Counted from the first letter of the stretch, positions 7,812 through 16,782 are shown. The stretch is 59,443 bases of DNA from Sphingobacteriales bacterium (GCA_016192105.1 JACPUV010000014.1:1-59443), one strand, 5' to 3'. Translations and numbers: made by a program. The notes: generated by a model from the letters alone, not told the origin.

Positions 7812-8418
7812 TGCCGGGAAGCGGTTCAACCGCGACTGGATCTACCGTCATTTTACTTACCAGTTTACCGCAGGAAACAGCTATGCCATCACCGGGCCCA
7901 ACGGGTCGGGCAAGAGTACGCTGTTGCAGGCACTGAGTGGTTCCATGATGATTAATGAAGGGCAGATTGACTGGACCCTGAAGAATAAGAAAACAGAACC
8001 TGAAGAAGTTTACAACTCTGTTTCCATCTGTGCACCCTACCTGGAACTCATCGAGGAAATGACCCTGGAAGAATTCCTGGAATTTCACCAGGGCTTCAAG
8101 CCTTTTTTACCGGGGCTAACTGCAAAGGATATTATTGCGCTTACCGGGCTGGAGAAAGCCATACACAAACAGATCCGTTATTTTTCCTCCGGAATGAAAC
8201 AACGGGTGAAGCTTGCCCAATGCATCCTCTCGGATGTGCCGGTAGTACTCCTCGACGAACCCTGCACCAACCTGGATGCGGCAGGCATCTCCCTTTACCT
8301 TTCCCTGATCAATGATTACGGAAAAGACCGGCTCATTGTAGTGAGCAGTAATGATGAGACGGAGTATCCGTTCTGCAGTGAAGTCGTTAACATAAGTGAC
8401 TACAAGTTGTCAAAGTAG
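7792..8418 (+). CDS. ABC transporter ATP-binding protein
   Basis: A stand-alone ABC-type ATPase of about 208 aa. It has Walker A GPNGSGKST, signature YFSSGMKQRVKLA, Walker B VVLLDEPCTNLD and a short C-terminus. The switch-region His is replaced (IVVSSNDETEY). I chose the ATG at 7792 (MTISLSDAGKRF), which overlaps lpxA; an ATG at 7756 in the same frame would add 12 unlikely residues. No permease gene is adjacent, so the substrate is unknown. Coupling to lpxA is common in Bacteroidota and does not by itself imply lipid export. Confidence 0.88.
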   Translation: MTISLSDAGKRFNRDWIYRHFTYQFTAGNSYAITGPNGSGKSTLLQALSGSMMINEGQIDWTLKNKKTEPEEVYNSVSICAPYLELIEEMTLEEFLEFHQGFKPFLPGLTAKDIIALTGLEKAIHKQIRYFSSGMKQRVKLAQCILSDVPVVLLDEPCTNLDAAGISLYLSLINDYGKDRLIVVSSNDETEYPFCSEVVNISDYKLSK

Positions 8419-8508
8419 AGGTTAACAAGGAAGTGTTCTAAGAAACCCTCCTTGTCAACCTGCCTTTGCCGGCAGGCTGGCTTGTAAACTTTTCAACGTG
8501 TTAACTCA
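8418..8508. repeat. Palindromic intergenic element, copy A
   Basis: Imperfect inverted arms GGTTAACAAGGA (8420–8431) and TCCTTGTCAACC (8449–8460) flank the core GTTCTAAGAA (8435–8444). A second hairpin, CTGCC…GGCAG, follows, and then TTGTAAACTTTTCAAC. Two related copies lie at 11951–12052 and 16783–16876. Confidence 0.65.
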
Positions 8509-8579
8509 AAAAGACCTCCCTGTCTTTTAATCATACATTACCCTGATATTCCTCATTTTACATACTCCAGGGTAATCTC

Positions 8580-8587
8580 TATATTTG
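8580..8587 (+). promoter_or_regulatory. -7 promoter box for the copper-locus genes
   Basis: TATATTTG fits TAnnTTTG. It ends 5 bp before the GTG at 8593, so the transcript would begin at or within a few bases of the start codon. A T-rich stretch ending 19 bp upstream (TTTTA, 8556–8560) may stand in for the -33 element. Confidence 0.45.
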
Positions 8588-8592
8588 CACCC

Positions 8593-8967
8593 GTGAAAAA
8601 GGCTATTGCTTTCCTTTTACTGTTGGTTTTTATCCTGCAAACCTTCTATGCTTCGGCATTTACGGTCTGGTTTTATGCCAACCGCAAAGCCATCGCCCAA
8701 AAACATTGTATCAATAAAAACAGGCCGGGACTGAAATGCGACGGCAAGTGTTTTTTGAAAATGAAAATGCAGCAAACGGAACAACACCAGGACGAAGAAG
8801 CCCCGCTGCATGTAAAACAACAACTGGAAGGCAGCCCTTTTACACCGGTAGCCGATACCCCGGCACTGCTGATCCCGCTAAATGCCAGCTCTTATAACAG
8901 CGGTTACAGGAGCTTTTACCAGTACCGGCACAGCCCCTCCATCTTCCACCCCCCGCTGAAGGCCTGA
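8593..8967 (+). CDS. Small exported CxxxC protein of the copper locus
   Basis: A 124-aa protein starting at GTG, with a signal peptide (AIAFLLLLVFILQTFYASA). The conserved stretch HCINKNRPGLKCDGKC (residues 38–53) has three Cys, of which C49 and C53 form CxxxC; a Lys/Met-rich run (FLKMKMQQ) and a His/Asp/Glu stretch follow. Similar small proteins are found beside TonB-dependent receptors in Bacteroidota, with no assigned function. A role in holding or delivering a soft metal such as copper is inferred from the Cys and Met residues and the neighbouring receptor. The ends of the protein are variable in character. Confidence 0.65.
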   Translation: MKKAIAFLLLLVFILQTFYASAFTVWFYANRKAIAQKHCINKNRPGLKCDGKCFLKMKMQQTEQHQDEEAPLHVKQQLEGSPFTPVADTPALLIPLNASSYNSGYRSFYQYRHSPSIFHPPLKA

Positions 8968-9055
8968 CATATCCCTCCTTTTATTGCCTCACGGATACGG
9001 CTGCCTGCAACCGTTATCCCTCTATGCTATTTATTCATTTCATCAAACTTAATTC

Positions 9056-9877
9056 ATGAAAAAAACAGCTTGTATTCTACTGTCCCTCAGCGTCCTTTCT
9101 GTATGCTTCCTGCTTACCGCCTGCTCAAAAGATAATGCCGATAATAATCCAACGACCGGGATGACCCGGATCAGTGAAGGTTATGCGGCCGGCGCCGCCA
9201 CTAAAGTGGAGATCTACAGCAAACAAAGCCTTGTAAACACCGGTTACAATAAATTCTATATCGCCCTTTACGATTCCGTCAGCGGCAACCGCGTGGAGGA
9301 AGCCCATATTCACCTCACTCCTGTTATGGACATGGGTATGATGCAGCACAATGCGCCGTTTGAAAACCCGGTTTCCGAAACCGCCTCGGGTCATTTATTT
9401 CCCTGCAGCGTCACTTTCGTCATGCCCTCCGGCAGCGGCAACTGGACCCTGGAAATAGAGGTACACAACCATGTAACGGGTAAAGAAGGAACCCTGGTTC
9501 TTCCCATTACGGTAACAGATCCCGTAATACCAAGACAGCAATCGTTTACAGCATCGCATAACGGGGCGAAGTATTTTATCTCACTGATCGAACCCTCCTC
9601 CCCCCGGGTTGGGATCAATGACCTGGAATTGGCCATTTACAAAAAAGAATCTATGGACAACTGGCCGGCCGACAGCAGCCTGACCATAACCATGATACCG
9701 GAAATGCCTTCCATGGGACATAGCTCCCCGAATAATGTAAACCCCGTGCATACAGGTAACGGACACTATCGGGGAAAAGTAAATTTTACCATGACCGGCC
9801 TGTGGCGACTGAACCTCGACTTTATGTCTGGCACAAGCGTAGCCGATACCACCCAGTCCTTCGATGTACAATTTTAG
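9056..9877 (+). CDS. YtkA/FixH-like lipoprotein
   Basis: A 273-aa lipoprotein with lipobox LLTAC followed by SKDNADNN. Two similar Ig-like halves follow. The first contains HLTPVMDMGMMQHNAPFENP, the second MIPEMPSMGHSSPNNVNP, and both continue with a G(H)xxxxxxxFxMxGxWxL strand pattern typical of YtkA-like and FixH-like domains. Paired Met and His in both halves could hold copper. It precedes the copper-receptor-like TonB gene, and a strong terminator hairpin separates the two. Probably surface- or periplasm-facing; binding is inferred. Confidence 0.75.
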   Translation: MKKTACILLSLSVLSVCFLLTACSKDNADNNPTTGMTRISEGYAAGAATKVEIYSKQSLVNTGYNKFYIALYDSVSGNRVEEAHIHLTPVMDMGMMQHNAPFENPVSETASGHLFPCSVTFVMPSGSGNWTLEIEVHNHVTGKEGTLVLPITVTDPVIPRQQSFTASHNGAKYFISLIEPSSPRVGINDLELAIYKKESMDNWPADSSLTITMIPEMPSMGHSSPNNVNPVHTGNGHYRGKVNFTMTGLWRLNLDFMSGTSVADTTQSFDVQF

Positions 9878-9890
9878 CAGTTAAGAAAAC

Positions 9891-9917
9891 GGCGGGCGGG
9901 TTCTCCCGCCTGCTTTT
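9891..9917 (+). terminator. Terminator or attenuator before the TonB receptor gene
   Basis: A 10-bp GC-rich stem with wobble pairs (9891–9900 with 9905–9914), a TTCT loop and a trailing TTTT. The receptor ATG is only 12 bp further on, so it could act as an attenuator that lowers receptor output relative to the upstream genes. Confidence 0.7.
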
Positions 9918-9929
9918 AAAATTATAAAT

Positions 9930-11951
9930 ATGAAATATTCTTTTTTATTCCTGCTGCTGCTTGCCGGCTTACTGACCGGCGCGCAGTCATCATCCTCCAT
10001 GCTGAGCGATGACAGTACCCGCAGCATTGAACTCCGGGAAATACAGGTGAGTACCACAGCCCGCAGTGACCGGCAACGGATGATACAGTTTTACCGCGGC
10101 AATCAATCCGCCGGTATTGAAGATATCCTGGCACGATTGCCGGAGATCACCCTGATCCGCCGGGGTACTTATGGTATGGAGCCAGCCATCCGCTCATTAT
10201 CGGGCGGACAGATCAATGTACTGCTGGATGGTATGCGGATCCATGGAGCCTGCACCGATAAGATGGATCCGGCCACGATCTATATTGAACCGGTGAACCT
10301 GGATGAAGTGCAATTGCAGACCGGTACACAGGGATTTCTGTATGGTGCAAGCATCGGCGGAACCGTGAACCTGAAAACGGCCACGGTGCCCTGTCATAAT
10401 ACAAGGAAAATAAACGGGAGTGTCAGCAGTGGTTATCAATCAGCTGCTAAGAGTTTTTATGAATCACTGCAACTCCGTTACAGTAGCGGCAAATTTGCCA
10501 TACATTCTTCAGTCACCTGGCGCAACAGTGAAGCATACCGCAGCGGAGGTGGTCAGCGGATCCCCTTTTCGCAATACCAGAAGGTGAATTACTCCACAAC
10601 GGCCAGTTACCAGTTGAATGAACGCACCCTGCTCAAAGCAGATTATATCGGGGATCATGGCTGGAATATCGGCTACCCGGCCCTGCCCATGGATGTGGGG
10701 TATGCAGTGGCCCGCATCGGATCGTTGAGTCTTCAGCAAAATAAGCCTGGTCAGCGAATGTATCAATGGACCACAAAGATCTATGCCAACCAGGTGCGCC
10801 ATTATATGGATGATACCCATCGCCCTAATGTACCGATGCATATGGATATGCCCGGGAGAAGTCTGACCTGGGGCCTCTATACCGAAGGGTTAATGAAACT
10901 GACCCGGCAGCAACAAGTACGAGTGATCGCTGATTTTTCTTCCACCCGGTTAAAAGCATCGATGACCATGTATGAAAACGGGCAGCCGCCGATGTATATG
11001 CTCACCTGGCCGGATAACCGGAAAGATCAGGGAGGGATTGGTATGAACTGGAAATGGCGGGCTGATAGCAACTGGACCCTGCAATCCGTGATCCGTATGG
11101 ATCTTATTTCCACCGCATTGACCAGCCAGGAAGCAAAGGAGCATATCCGTATTCTGGGGGTGAATAATGCAGGACGACTGGAGCTGCTGAAGAATATTTC
11201 CGTCACTGCAGTGCGTAAACTATATCCGTGGTTGCAAAGCAGTCTTTCGCTCGCTTATGCGGAGCGGATGCCCACGGCCACTGAGCTCTATGGATTTTAT
11301 TTATTCAATGCACAGGATGGTTACGACTACCTGGGTAATCCAAAACTGGCACCTGAACGATCCCTGCAAGGTGAATGGTCTTTACAGGTGCAGGGCAAAA
11401 AAATCCGGATAAAAACCAGCTTATTCTATCAGCATATCAGGGATTTCATCAGTGGCAGTATTGATCCCTCGTTCAGCACCATGACCATCGGTGCCCATGG
11501 CGTTAAAAAATTCAGTGCCCTGCCGGATGCCCATCTCACCGGTGTTGAAGCCAGCCTGTTGTTTAAGCCCGTTGCGGCGCTTGATTTTATTTCCACCCTT
11601 CGTTATACCCGGGGCGAGGATCATTCCGGTGATCCGCTGCCGATGATCGCACCTTTAAAAAGTACCAGTACGATCCGTTATCAGTTCAGCCGCTTCTTCC
11701 TGCAGGCCGAAACGGAGGCAGCCACCGCTCAAAAGAAGATCAGCAACAAATACGGCGAAGACAAAACGCCTGGCTACCTGCTACTGCATGTACGCAGTGG
11801 ATTCAGTTTTCAGCTCGCTGGCAAAAAAACGGACCTGCAATACGGTATCGAAAATCTCTTAGATAAAAATTATCATGAACACCTGGATTGGGGAAATGTG
11901 AAGAGGCCGGGGCGGAATGTGTATGTGCTGCTGAGGGTGAAGTTTGGTTGA
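9930..11951 (+). CDS. TonB-dependent receptor, OprC/NosA copper-type
   Basis: A 673-aa outer-membrane receptor: signal peptide (FLFLLLLAGLLTGAQS), plug domain at about 30–150 (EIQVSTTARSD, IEDILARLPEITL, GGQINVLLDGMRI, GASIGGTVNLKT), then a 22-stranded barrel ending in VKFG. It lacks the N-terminal carboxypeptidase-like domain of SusC proteins. In the plug, GACTDKMDP gives C108xxxM112, and in an extracellular loop RHYMDD gives H291xM293. These match the CxxxM–HxM copper site known from Pseudomonas OprC. Copper uptake is therefore the best prediction. The upstream lipoprotein and CxxxC protein support it. Confidence 0.88.
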   Translation: MKYSFLFLLLLAGLLTGAQSSSSMLSDDSTRSIELREIQVSTTARSDRQRMIQFYRGNQSAGIEDILARLPEITLIRRGTYGMEPAIRSLSGGQINVLLDGMRIHGACTDKMDPATIYIEPVNLDEVQLQTGTQGFLYGASIGGTVNLKTATVPCHNTRKINGSVSSGYQSAAKSFYESLQLRYSSGKFAIHSSVTWRNSEAYRSGGGQRIPFSQYQKVNYSTTASYQLNERTLLKADYIGDHGWNIGYPALPMDVGYAVARIGSLSLQQNKPGQRMYQWTTKIYANQVRHYMDDTHRPNVPMHMDMPGRSLTWGLYTEGLMKLTRQQQVRVIADFSSTRLKASMTMYENGQPPMYMLTWPDNRKDQGGIGMNWKWRADSNWTLQSVIRMDLISTALTSQEAKEHIRILGVNNAGRLELLKNISVTAVRKLYPWLQSSLSLAYAERMPTATELYGFYLFNAQDGYDYLGNPKLAPERSLQGEWSLQVQGKKIRIKTSLFYQHIRDFISGSIDPSFSTMTIGAHGVKKFSALPDAHLTGVEASLLFKPVAALDFISTLRYTRGEDHSGDPLPMIAPLKSTSTIRYQFSRFFLQAETEAATAQKKISNKYGEDKTPGYLLLHVRSGFSFQLAGKKTDLQYGIENLLDKNYHEHLDWGNVKRPGRNVYVLLRVKFG

Positions 11952-12052
11952 CGAGTTGAAAAGTTAACAAGTTAACGTGTTGACAGGTTGACAAGGAATC
12001 GTTCTAAGAAGCCCACCTTGTAAACCTGTCAACTTTTCAATTTGTAAACTAC
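11951..12052. repeat. Palindromic intergenic element, copy B
   Basis: The inner stem CAGGTTGACAAGG (11984–11996) pairs with CCTTGTAAACCTG (12016–12028) around the core GTTCTAAGAA (12001–12010). Outer arms rich in GTTGAAAAGTTAAC and CAACTTTTCAA continue the palindrome. It lies between convergent genes and might also end their transcripts. Confidence 0.7.
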
Positions 12053-12056
12053 CTGA

Positions 12057-13637
12057 TCAATGGGCCGCGCCAAAATCCACTTTAGTTCCTTTTTGCTTGT
12101 TCTTCACCATTAACACAAAGGGGATACAGACCAGGAAGAGAATCCCGATCCACATGAATACATCCATATAGGAAAGCACCATTGCCTGTTTGGTCACGGA
12201 ATAATCCAGGGCTTTATAGGCAGATTGTAATGCGGTATTCGTGGCCTCGCCCTTTGCCATAAAGCTATGTTGCATGGCTTCCACTCTTGTCTGTACCGCG
12301 GGACTGTTTACATCCAGCCGCGATACCAGGTCTGACCGGTGTACAACCTGCTGCTGGGCCATAAAAGTGGTGATCAGGGCTATGCCAAATGATCCGCCCA
12401 ACTGCCGCATCATACCAGTAAAAGCAGCTCCTTCACCGATCTCTCTTCCTTTTAATGTACTTAATGACATGGTGGTAATGGGAATAAAGAGCAGGCCCAT
12501 GGCCACACCGCGCATGATCAGCATCCAGAAAAAGTTATCGCTGCTGGTGTCCGGGGTCAGGATCTTATAACCCCAGAAACAGAATACAAAGAAAATGGCC
12601 ATACCGGCAGCGGCGAGGTATTGTTGTTTCATACCCGCCTGAAGCAGTCTTCCGATCATGGGCATCATAAATGCAGTGGTCAGTGCCGCCGGCACCATCA
12701 GCATACCCGCCTGTGTGGCTGTCCATCCCAATGTGGCCTGCGTGTACAGGGGGATGATAAAGGTGGACCCATAAAGTCCGAATCCGAGAATAAAAGAGAG
12801 GATGGTTCCTACCCGCAGGTTGCCATTCTTCAATACCCGGAGGTTAACGATCGGTTTATGATAGCTCAGTTCTCTCCAGATAAAAAAGAAAGCACTGAAT
12901 ACCGCCAAAACAGTCAGGATGATAATGGTATTGTCGCTGAACCAGTCATCATCATGTCCTTTTTCGAGTATATACTGCAGGGAACCGACACAAAGAGCCA
13001 GCAGCCCGATCCCAAACCAGTCGATCTCCCGGACGGGTGTTTTCTCAGCATATTTCGGACTCTGCACAAACTGCAGGGTAAGGAGTGTGGCGATCACACC
13101 CAACGGAATATTGATGTAAAAGATATAAGGCCAGGAATAATGCTCTACGATATAGCCACCGAGGGGCGGGCCGAGCGTGGGTCCTACGATCACACCCAGT
13201 CCATAGATCGCCTGTGCCATCCCTCTTTTTTCCGGCGGGTAACTTTCAGTAATGATGGTCTGCGAGGTAACCAGTAGGGCTCCGCCACCCACACCTTGCA
13301 GGAAACGGAAAATGATCAGTTCATTGATCCCGCTGGCATTCCCGCAGAGAAAAGAACAAATCGTGAAGAGAATGATGGACGCGGCAAAATAATTCCGGCG
13401 GCCAAATTGTTGTGACAGCCAGCTGGTCATCGGAACAATGATCACATTGCCGATCGCGTAAGCAGTGATCACCCAGCCTACCTCACTGGTAGTTGCTCCG
13501 AGATTCCCTTTCATATCGTTGATCGCCACATTCACAATAGTAGTATCCACGATCTCGAGCAGTGCACACACAATTGCGGTCAGGGTGATGATCACCCGCC
13601 GTGAGCCATATTCCACCAGTGAGTTTGCAGGAATCAT
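12057..13637 (-). CDS. MFS multidrug efflux pump, DHA2 (EmrB/QacA) type
   Basis: A 526-aa inner-membrane drug/proton antiporter with about 14 hydrophobic segments. The N-terminus has LLEIVDTTIVNVAI, followed by the loop WLSQQFGRRNYF and the antiporter motif GLGVIVGPTLGPPLGG near residue 140; MLIMRGVAMGLLFIP lies in the second half. This is the DHA2 pattern seen in EmrB. It is the last gene of an operon with an HlyD-type adaptor and a TolC-type channel, so the three should form a tripartite pump across both membranes. The substrate is unknown. Confidence 0.93.
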   Translation of the reverse strand: MIPANSLVEYGSRRVIITLTAIVCALLEIVDTTIVNVAINDMKGNLGATTSEVGWVITAYAIGNVIIVPMTSWLSQQFGRRNYFAASIILFTICSFLCGNASGINELIIFRFLQGVGGGALLVTSQTIITESYPPEKRGMAQAIYGLGVIVGPTLGPPLGGYIVEHYSWPYIFYINIPLGVIATLLTLQFVQSPKYAEKTPVREIDWFGIGLLALCVGSLQYILEKGHDDDWFSDNTIIILTVLAVFSAFFFIWRELSYHKPIVNLRVLKNGNLRVGTILSFILGFGLYGSTFIIPLYTQATLGWTATQAGMLMVPAALTTAFMMPMIGRLLQAGMKQQYLAAAGMAIFFVFCFWGYKILTPDTSSDNFFWMLIMRGVAMGLLFIPITTMSLSTLKGREIGEGAAFTGMMRQLGGSFGIALITTFMAQQQVVHRSDLVSRLDVNSPAVQTRVEAMQHSFMAKGEATNTALQSAYKALDYSVTKQAMVLSYMDVFMWIGILFLVCIPFVLMVKNKQKGTKVDFGAAH

Positions 13638-13675
13638 TGATTCATTCTTTTGTTACACAGGATCTGGGTGACGGA

Positions 13676-14761
13676 TCAATTGAGGTGTACATCCACACTT
13701 ACATTCATACCGGGCCTGAGTTTGCGGATGAGGCTGTCTGTTGCTCCGGTAAACTCAACCCTGACCGGGAGGCGCTGTACCACTTTCACGAAATTGCCGC
13801 TGGCATTATCCGGGGGCAATAAGGCAAACGTGGAACCGGTTGCCGGTGAGAAAGAGGCGACCTTGGCGGTGAATTCATGCCCGGGGAAAGCATCTGCTTT
13901 CACGATCACCTGCTGCCCTTCCGTCATTTTATTCAATTGGGTTTCTTTAAAATTAGCGATCACCCATACATGGTCGCTGTGCACCACGCTGAAGAGCGAT
14001 TGACCTGCCTGTACAAATTGTCCCGGCTGCACATTGATTTTTGATACCAACCCATCCTGTTGTGCAGTAACCACCGTATAAGACAGATTCAACCGGGCCG
14101 CTTCCACCTCCACCTGTTTCTGACGGATCGTTGTAGCAGCTATATTGATCTGTTCAGCTGTTGCCGTGCTTTGCGCATGGAGGACTGCGGTCTGTTTTCC
14201 CGCCTGATTCTTCTGTTCCTGCAGAATAGCGACCTGTTTCTCTGCAGCTTGTTTAGCGGCCAGGGCCTGCTCATATTGTTGCTGCGTGATGGAGTGATCC
14301 TTTATCAGATTGGCATAACGGTTATAGTCTTCCGTGGTCCTCCATACATTCACTTTTGCCGCATCGATCTGGGCATCGATCGTGTTGAGCGCAGCCTTGC
14401 TGGCCGTGGTTCCCATTTCTGCAGCCTGGGTATTGGCCACTGCGGACTGACGGTTGCCTTCTGCAGTCTTTAATGCCGCTTCTGCCTGGTCCAGCCGGAT
14501 CCTGAAATCACGGTCATCCAGCAACAGCAGGGTATCCCCTTTTTTCACCCATTGGTTATCCTCAACCAGAACGGCTGAAACATAACCAGCGACACGGGGT
14601 ATAACCGGGCTGATATCCGCGCTCACTTGTGCATCATCCGTTTCTTCGTGCTTCAGGCTATGCCGGTATTTGACAATACCAAACCAGGAGCCTCCAACTA
14701 CCAGGAGCAGCAGGATGATAATAAACACCGGGTTCCTTTTCTTTTTTTCACGGGTTGTCAT
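13676..14761 (-). CDS. HlyD/EmrA family membrane-fusion protein
   Basis: A 361-aa periplasmic adaptor anchored by one N-terminal helix (VFIIILLLLVVGGSWFGIV). It has a biotinyl-lipoyl half (DISPVIPRVAGYVSAVLVEDNQWVKKGDTLLLLDD), a long Ala/Gln-rich coiled-coil hairpin at about 90–220, the second lipoyl half (GLVSKINVQPGQFVQAGQSLF) and a beta-barrel end. HEETDDAQV is the usual EmrA motif. It links the MFS pump to the TolC-type channel encoded by its neighbours, which lie 38 bp downstream and 21 bp upstream. Confidence 0.93.
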   Translation of the reverse strand: MTTREKKKRNPVFIIILLLLVVGGSWFGIVKYRHSLKHEETDDAQVSADISPVIPRVAGYVSAVLVEDNQWVKKGDTLLLLDDRDFRIRLDQAEAALKTAEGNRQSAVANTQAAEMGTTASKAALNTIDAQIDAAKVNVWRTTEDYNRYANLIKDHSITQQQYEQALAAKQAAEKQVAILQEQKNQAGKQTAVLHAQSTATAEQINIAATTIRQKQVEVEAARLNLSYTVVTAQQDGLVSKINVQPGQFVQAGQSLFSVVHSDHVWVIANFKETQLNKMTEGQQVIVKADAFPGHEFTAKVASFSPATGSTFALLPPDNASGNFVKVVQRLPVRVEFTGATDSLIRKLRPGMNVSVDVHLN

Positions 14762-14782
14762 GACTGTACGATTGTAACTTCT

Positions 14783-16105
14783 TTATTTTTTTAATTCTTT
14801 TGCTAGTAAACCGGCACTGAGCAATAATTTATGATACGCCACAAATGCATCGGCGCGGGCCAGGGTAAAACTCATGCCCGCCTGGAGTTGTGACACATCC
14901 GCTTCGAGTAATTCGGACAAAGTAGCCAGTTTATTGTCAAACTTGTTCTTTACGATCCGGTAATTCTCCCGGGCCTGTTCATCCGACACGGCATACACTT
15001 CGATCTTTTTACGAAGACTCATCAGTGACAGGTAGGCCTTACTGACTTGTAACCGGATATTTTCATCGAGCATTTCATTGGCCAGTTCCGACTGACTCAA
15101 TTTTGCCGTTGCCTGTTGCAGTCGCGCTTTATTCTTCCAGAGGGTACTGATATTATAGGAAACACCCATACCGACATTCACTGCATTGGTAACTGAAAGC
15201 AGCTTGGGTATATCGGCAGCGATATAACCTCCTGTCAGTTGAAGTGAAGGGAGTTTTTCGGCTTTAACCGCTTTAACCTGTGTAGCTGCGGCCCGGGTAC
15301 GGAAGGACATAGCGTTGCGGTCATAGCGGCTTTCCCTGGCCGATTTCAGGTAATCTGCCAAAACGCGGCTGTCCTCTTTTCGGGTAATGCCCGTGGTATC
15401 GGGTACCAGGGTTGTGCTATCCGGCAAGCCCAGTAAAAGGTCCATACTGAGATTTGCCAGCGCCAGGTTATTCTCTGCATCCAACAGGTTCAATTCAATC
15501 GCGGAAGATTGTAAACGGGCTTTCAGCAGATCGTTACGGGTAAGCAACCCGTTCTTTTCAAGATCTTCCAGTTCTTTTACCCGTTGTTGCGACTGTTGCA
15601 GGTTTTCTTTAACCAGCCGGACAGCCGTACCGGCTTTAAACAGGTTGGCAAAAGACTCGATCGTATTCAGTATGACCGCATCTTTTTCATTCTCCGCATC
15701 CAGCCGGGCGGCTTGTTGTAAATAGGTATAGGCTTCGATCCCGTAACGGATCCTGCCACCTGCATATACAGGAAGCGAAAGATTCACCAGTCCATACATG
15801 GCCTGTGATACCTTTGGAGCTGTACCAGTACCGGTTCCACTGCCGGAATTTCCACTGGATTTCAGGTCCACATTGGCGCTGTTGAGCCGCAGATACGCCC
15901 CGGTAACGGATGCGGTGGGGAGTCGTTGATCCATGGCTTCCCGCAGTGCCGCCGTTGCTTCATCGATCTTTGCTGCACCGGCTTTCAGTTGTTTACTGTT
16001 GGTAATTCCCAAACGGATCGTTTCCTCCAGTGTCAGCAGCCTGGGTTCCTGTGCAAACAAACCGGAGGCCATGCATAATAACAGGACACAAATACTATGC
16101 TTCAT
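14783..16105 (-). CDS. TolC family outer-membrane efflux protein
   Basis: A 440-aa exported protein with signal peptide (ICVLLLCMASGLFAQ) and the two-fold repeated alpha-helical architecture of outer-membrane efflux channels. LTLEETIRLGITNSKQLKAG starts the first half, LAGGRI-like VYAGGRIRYGIEA marks the first barrel strand, and the second half includes LPSLQLTGGYIAAD and a long coiled region KAYLSLMSLRKKIEVY. It forms the outer-membrane exit duct of the tripartite pump. Its start codon overlaps the 3' end of the tetR-type gene by 11 bp, so the genes are translationally coupled. Confidence 0.92.
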   Translation of the reverse strand: MKHSICVLLLCMASGLFAQEPRLLTLEETIRLGITNSKQLKAGAAKIDEATAALREAMDQRLPTASVTGAYLRLNSANVDLKSSGNSGSGTGTGTAPKVSQAMYGLVNLSLPVYAGGRIRYGIEAYTYLQQAARLDAENEKDAVILNTIESFANLFKAGTAVRLVKENLQQSQQRVKELEDLEKNGLLTRNDLLKARLQSSAIELNLLDAENNLALANLSMDLLLGLPDSTTLVPDTTGITRKEDSRVLADYLKSARESRYDRNAMSFRTRAAATQVKAVKAEKLPSLQLTGGYIAADIPKLLSVTNAVNVGMGVSYNISTLWKNKARLQQATAKLSQSELANEMLDENIRLQVSKAYLSLMSLRKKIEVYAVSDEQARENYRIVKNKFDNKLATLSELLEADVSQLQAGMSFTLARADAFVAYHKLLLSAGLLAKELKK

Positions 16106-16724
16106 TACTCAGAATTGCGTGAAATATTTTTTTTAAATGCAGGCTCAGTTTTTTCCGGATATGCTTTTGAAATTCGTCAGCCGGCATATCCTGAAGGCCA
16201 TTAATCTCTTTGTAAAAGTGCTGGGTGGTGAGCAACTGACTGATCGTTCCGATCAGGGTCATCATGAGGATCGGCAGGTCGATATTCTTTTTAAAGACCC
16301 CTTTTTTCTGCCCTTCCGAAATAATTTCCCGGATCAGGGCCTGGTTCTGTTTTTTTAATTCCTGGATATGGTCCGTGATCATTTTATTCCCGCTGACCAT
16401 CTGTTCCCGCACAAGTACCCGGTGAAAAGCCTGGTGATTCATCAGCTTTTCAATATACTGGTCGATCAGGCGCTCCATTTTAGCCATGGGACCCAGTTCT
16501 TTATCCCGGATCATGGATTCCAGTTGCAGTTTATAATAGCCGCTTCGCTGGGCAAACATGGCTTCCATCATTTTTTCCTTGGAGCCAAAATAATAGGAGA
16601 TCATGGCCAGGTTCACCCCGGCTTCCTCTGCGATATCCCTTACGGAAGTACCGTCAAATCCCTTCTCCGCCATCAGCTTTTCGGCGGCATCCAGGATCAG
16701 GCGTTGTTTTTCGTTTAATTCCAT
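16095..16724 (-). CDS. TetR/AcrR family regulator of the efflux operon
   Basis: A 209-aa repressor. The N-terminal helix-turn-helix reads RLILDAAEKLMAEKGFDGTS followed by VRDIAEEAGVNLAMISYYFGSKE, the classic TetR pattern. The all-helical C-terminal ligand domain is not recognisable by eye. It is the first gene of a four-gene operon with tolC-, emrA- and emrB-type genes, and a tandem AAACAAATGTTT repeat directly upstream is the likely operator. The expected circuit is self-repression relieved by a drug or related molecule bound to this protein. Confidence 0.92.
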   Translation of the reverse strand: MELNEKQRLILDAAEKLMAEKGFDGTSVRDIAEEAGVNLAMISYYFGSKEKMMEAMFAQRSGYYKLQLESMIRDKELGPMAKMERLIDQYIEKLMNHQAFHRVLVREQMVSGNKMITDHIQELKKQNQALIREIISEGQKKGVFKKNIDLPILMMTLIGTISQLLTTQHFYKEINGLQDMPADEFQKHIRKKLSLHLKKIFHAILSNEA

Positions 16725-16740
16725 GTTTAAACAGCAAAAT

Positions 16741-16771
16741 TAAACAAATGTTTGATTTAAACAAATGTTTA
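16741..16771. promoter_or_regulatory. Probable TetR operator, tandem repeat
   Basis: Two copies of TAAACAAATGTTT start at 16741 and 16758, a 17-bp spacing. Each has AAAC…GTTT dyad symmetry. The pair ends 17 bp upstream of the tetR-type start at 16724, where it would overlap the operon promoter. Confidence 0.7.
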
Positions 16772-16782
16772 GTTTTGGGGTG

